NCBI GenBank assembly: GCA_964487155.1
Contig: CAZAQB010000176.1
Coordinates: 1 to 6,515, forward strand
Source of the DNA: CAZAQB01 sp964487155
GTDB taxonomy: Bacteria; Pseudomonadota; Gammaproteobacteria; Nitrococcales; Nitrococcaceae
DNA length: 6,515 nt
Reading direction: 5' to 3'
The notes under the pieces are model-generated. The model was not told the DNA's origin, made no database searches, and saw only the letters and a list, made by a program, of their open reading frames with translations. Positions 5,800 to 6,515 of this stretch are shown piece after piece (the stretch's first letter is position 1; each line of letters begins with the position of its first letter). Made by a program: the position numbers and the translations under genes.

Positions 5800-5804
5800 A
5801 GGAG
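5800..5804 (+). promoter_or_regulatory. phoU ribosome binding site
   Basis: AGGAG, 7 nt before the ATG at 5812, is a well-placed Shine-Dalgarno site and fixes the start of phoU. It directly abuts the palindrome at 5785-5799. Confidence 0.8.
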
Positions 5805-5811
5805 ATTCCTT

Positions 5812-6515
5812 ATGGACAAGCACACCCTCACCCAGCACATCTCCCACCGGTTCAACGAGGAACTGGAGAGCATTGTCGACGACGTGCTGGTCATGGGGGG
5901 CGTCGTGGAGCAGCAGCTTGAAGAAGCCCTGCGCGCCCTGGTGGAGGGCGATACCGAGGCCGGCGAGCGGGTCATTTCCCGGGACTACCTGATCAATGCC
6001 CAGGAGGTGGACCTGGACGAACGCTGCACCCAGATTCTCGCGCGCCGCCAGCCCGCCGCCAGCGACCTGCGGCTGGTGATGGCCGTGATCAAGGCCATTA
6101 CCGACCTGGAGCGTATCGGCGATGAGTCCGAGCGCATCGGCAAGATGGCGATGCGCCTGACCGAACAGGACCGCCGCCGCCAGCCGCTGGACCAGATCAA
6201 TGCCCTGGGCGACCAGGTCCGGCAGATGCTGCGGGGCGCGCTGGACTGCTTCGCGCGCATGGACGCCCAGGCCGCCGTGCGGGTGGCCGAGGAGGACATC
6301 GCCACCGATCAGCAGTACGAGGCCCTGATGCGCCTGCTGGTGGGCTACATGGAGGAGCATCCCGACTCCATCGCCGCGGCCATGGATCTGGTCTGGTCGG
6401 CCCGCTCCCTGGAGCGCATCGGGGATCGCTCCCGCAATATCTGCGAGTACGTGATCTATTTCGTGAAGGGCAAGGATGTCCGCCACACCAGCTTCGAGCA
6501 GATGGCCCGCGAGGC
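5812..6515 (+). CDS. phoU: Phosphate transport system regulator PhoU (3' end cut by window)
   Basis: PhoU is a cytoplasmic negative regulator of the Pho response. It interacts with PhoR and the Pst transporter and keeps PhoB unphosphorylated when phosphate is ample. The frame is open from 5812 to the window end with 234 full codons and no stop; E. coli PhoU has 241 residues, so only a few are missing. The protein is all-helical in appearance, with two related halves, each carrying the family's metal-binding motif: DLERIGDESERI (from 98) and SLERIGDRSRNICEY (Glu201-Asp205). ASDLRLV (83-89) is another conserved PhoU segment. The N-terminus MDKHTLTQHISHRFNEEL matches the family start. It is not tightly joined to pstB: a 319-bp gap with repeats and hairpins lies between, so expression may be partly separate. 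No defect is visible in the part present. Confidence 0.95.
   Translation, partial: MDKHTLTQHISHRFNEELESIVDDVLVMGGVVEQQLEEALRALVEGDTEAGERVISRDYLINAQEVDLDERCTQILARRQPAASDLRLVMAVIKAITDLERIGDESERIGKMAMRLTEQDRRRQPLDQINALGDQVRQMLRGALDCFARMDAQAAVRVAEEDIATDQQYEALMRLLVGYMEEHPDSIAAAMDLVWSARSLERIGDRSRNICEYVIYFVKGKDVRHTSFEQMARE

Larger units (their letters stand above)
5493..5811 (+). other. 319-bp gap between pstB and phoU
   Basis: I find no credible gene on either strand. Open frames crossing the gap give Pro/Arg/Ala-rich translations without recognisable motifs. It holds one clear REP-like repeat, a degenerate inverted partner, five inverted repeats and the phoU ribosome binding site. No terminator with a T-run and no convincing Pho box is visible. 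Transcription may continue from pstB, or phoU may have its own promoter; the sequence does not decide. Confidence 0.6.

Noticed and set aside
4557..5975. 472-residue minus-strand frame across pstB and the phoU start
   Set aside because: It covers pstB, the intergenic repeats and phoU without any recognisable domain; a shadow frame.

Overview
The window is a nearly complete phosphate-sensing and phosphate-uptake locus, all on the plus strand: phoR, pstS, pstC, pstA, pstB, then phoU, which runs off the right edge. Every gene is recognised from conserved motifs in its translation. The DNA is strongly GC-rich with G or C at most third codon positions. PhoR, PstB and PhoU resemble the Escherichia coli proteins along their length, which suggests a high-GC gammaproteobacterium. 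The REP-like repeats with GTGG heads also fit that group. A halophilic or sulfur-oxidising Ectothiorhodospiraceae/Chromatiales-type organism is my guess, and only a guess.

Layout. Bases 1-132 are the leader of phoR; phoB would be expected just upstream but is not in the window. phoR (133-1437) encodes the membrane sensor kinase. A 168-bp gap (1438-1605) holds two REP-like hairpin repeats facing each other head to head, then a short AT-rich patch and a good ribosome binding site for pstS. pstS (1606-2616), pstC (2655-3599), pstA (3616-4584) and pstB (4581-5492) form a tight run with gaps of 38 bp, 16 bp and a 4-bp overlap. A 319-bp gap (5493-5811) follows, with another REP-like copy, a degenerate inverted partner, several small hairpins and a perfect 15-nt palindrome beside the phoU ribosome binding site. 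phoU (5812 to the end) lacks only its last few codons.

How it works together (family knowledge): PstS captures phosphate in the periplasm, PstC and PstA form the channel, and PstB powers import by ATP hydrolysis. PhoU links the transport state to PhoR. When phosphate is scarce PhoR phosphorylates PhoB, which activates Pho genes including pst; when phosphate is plentiful PhoU and the transporter hold PhoR in its phosphatase state.

I see no undescribed system here. The points worth a second look are in the non-coding DNA: REP-like doublets in both large gaps, one with compensatory base-pair flips, and the palindrome at the phoU start. The long N-terminal extension of PstB is a lesser one.
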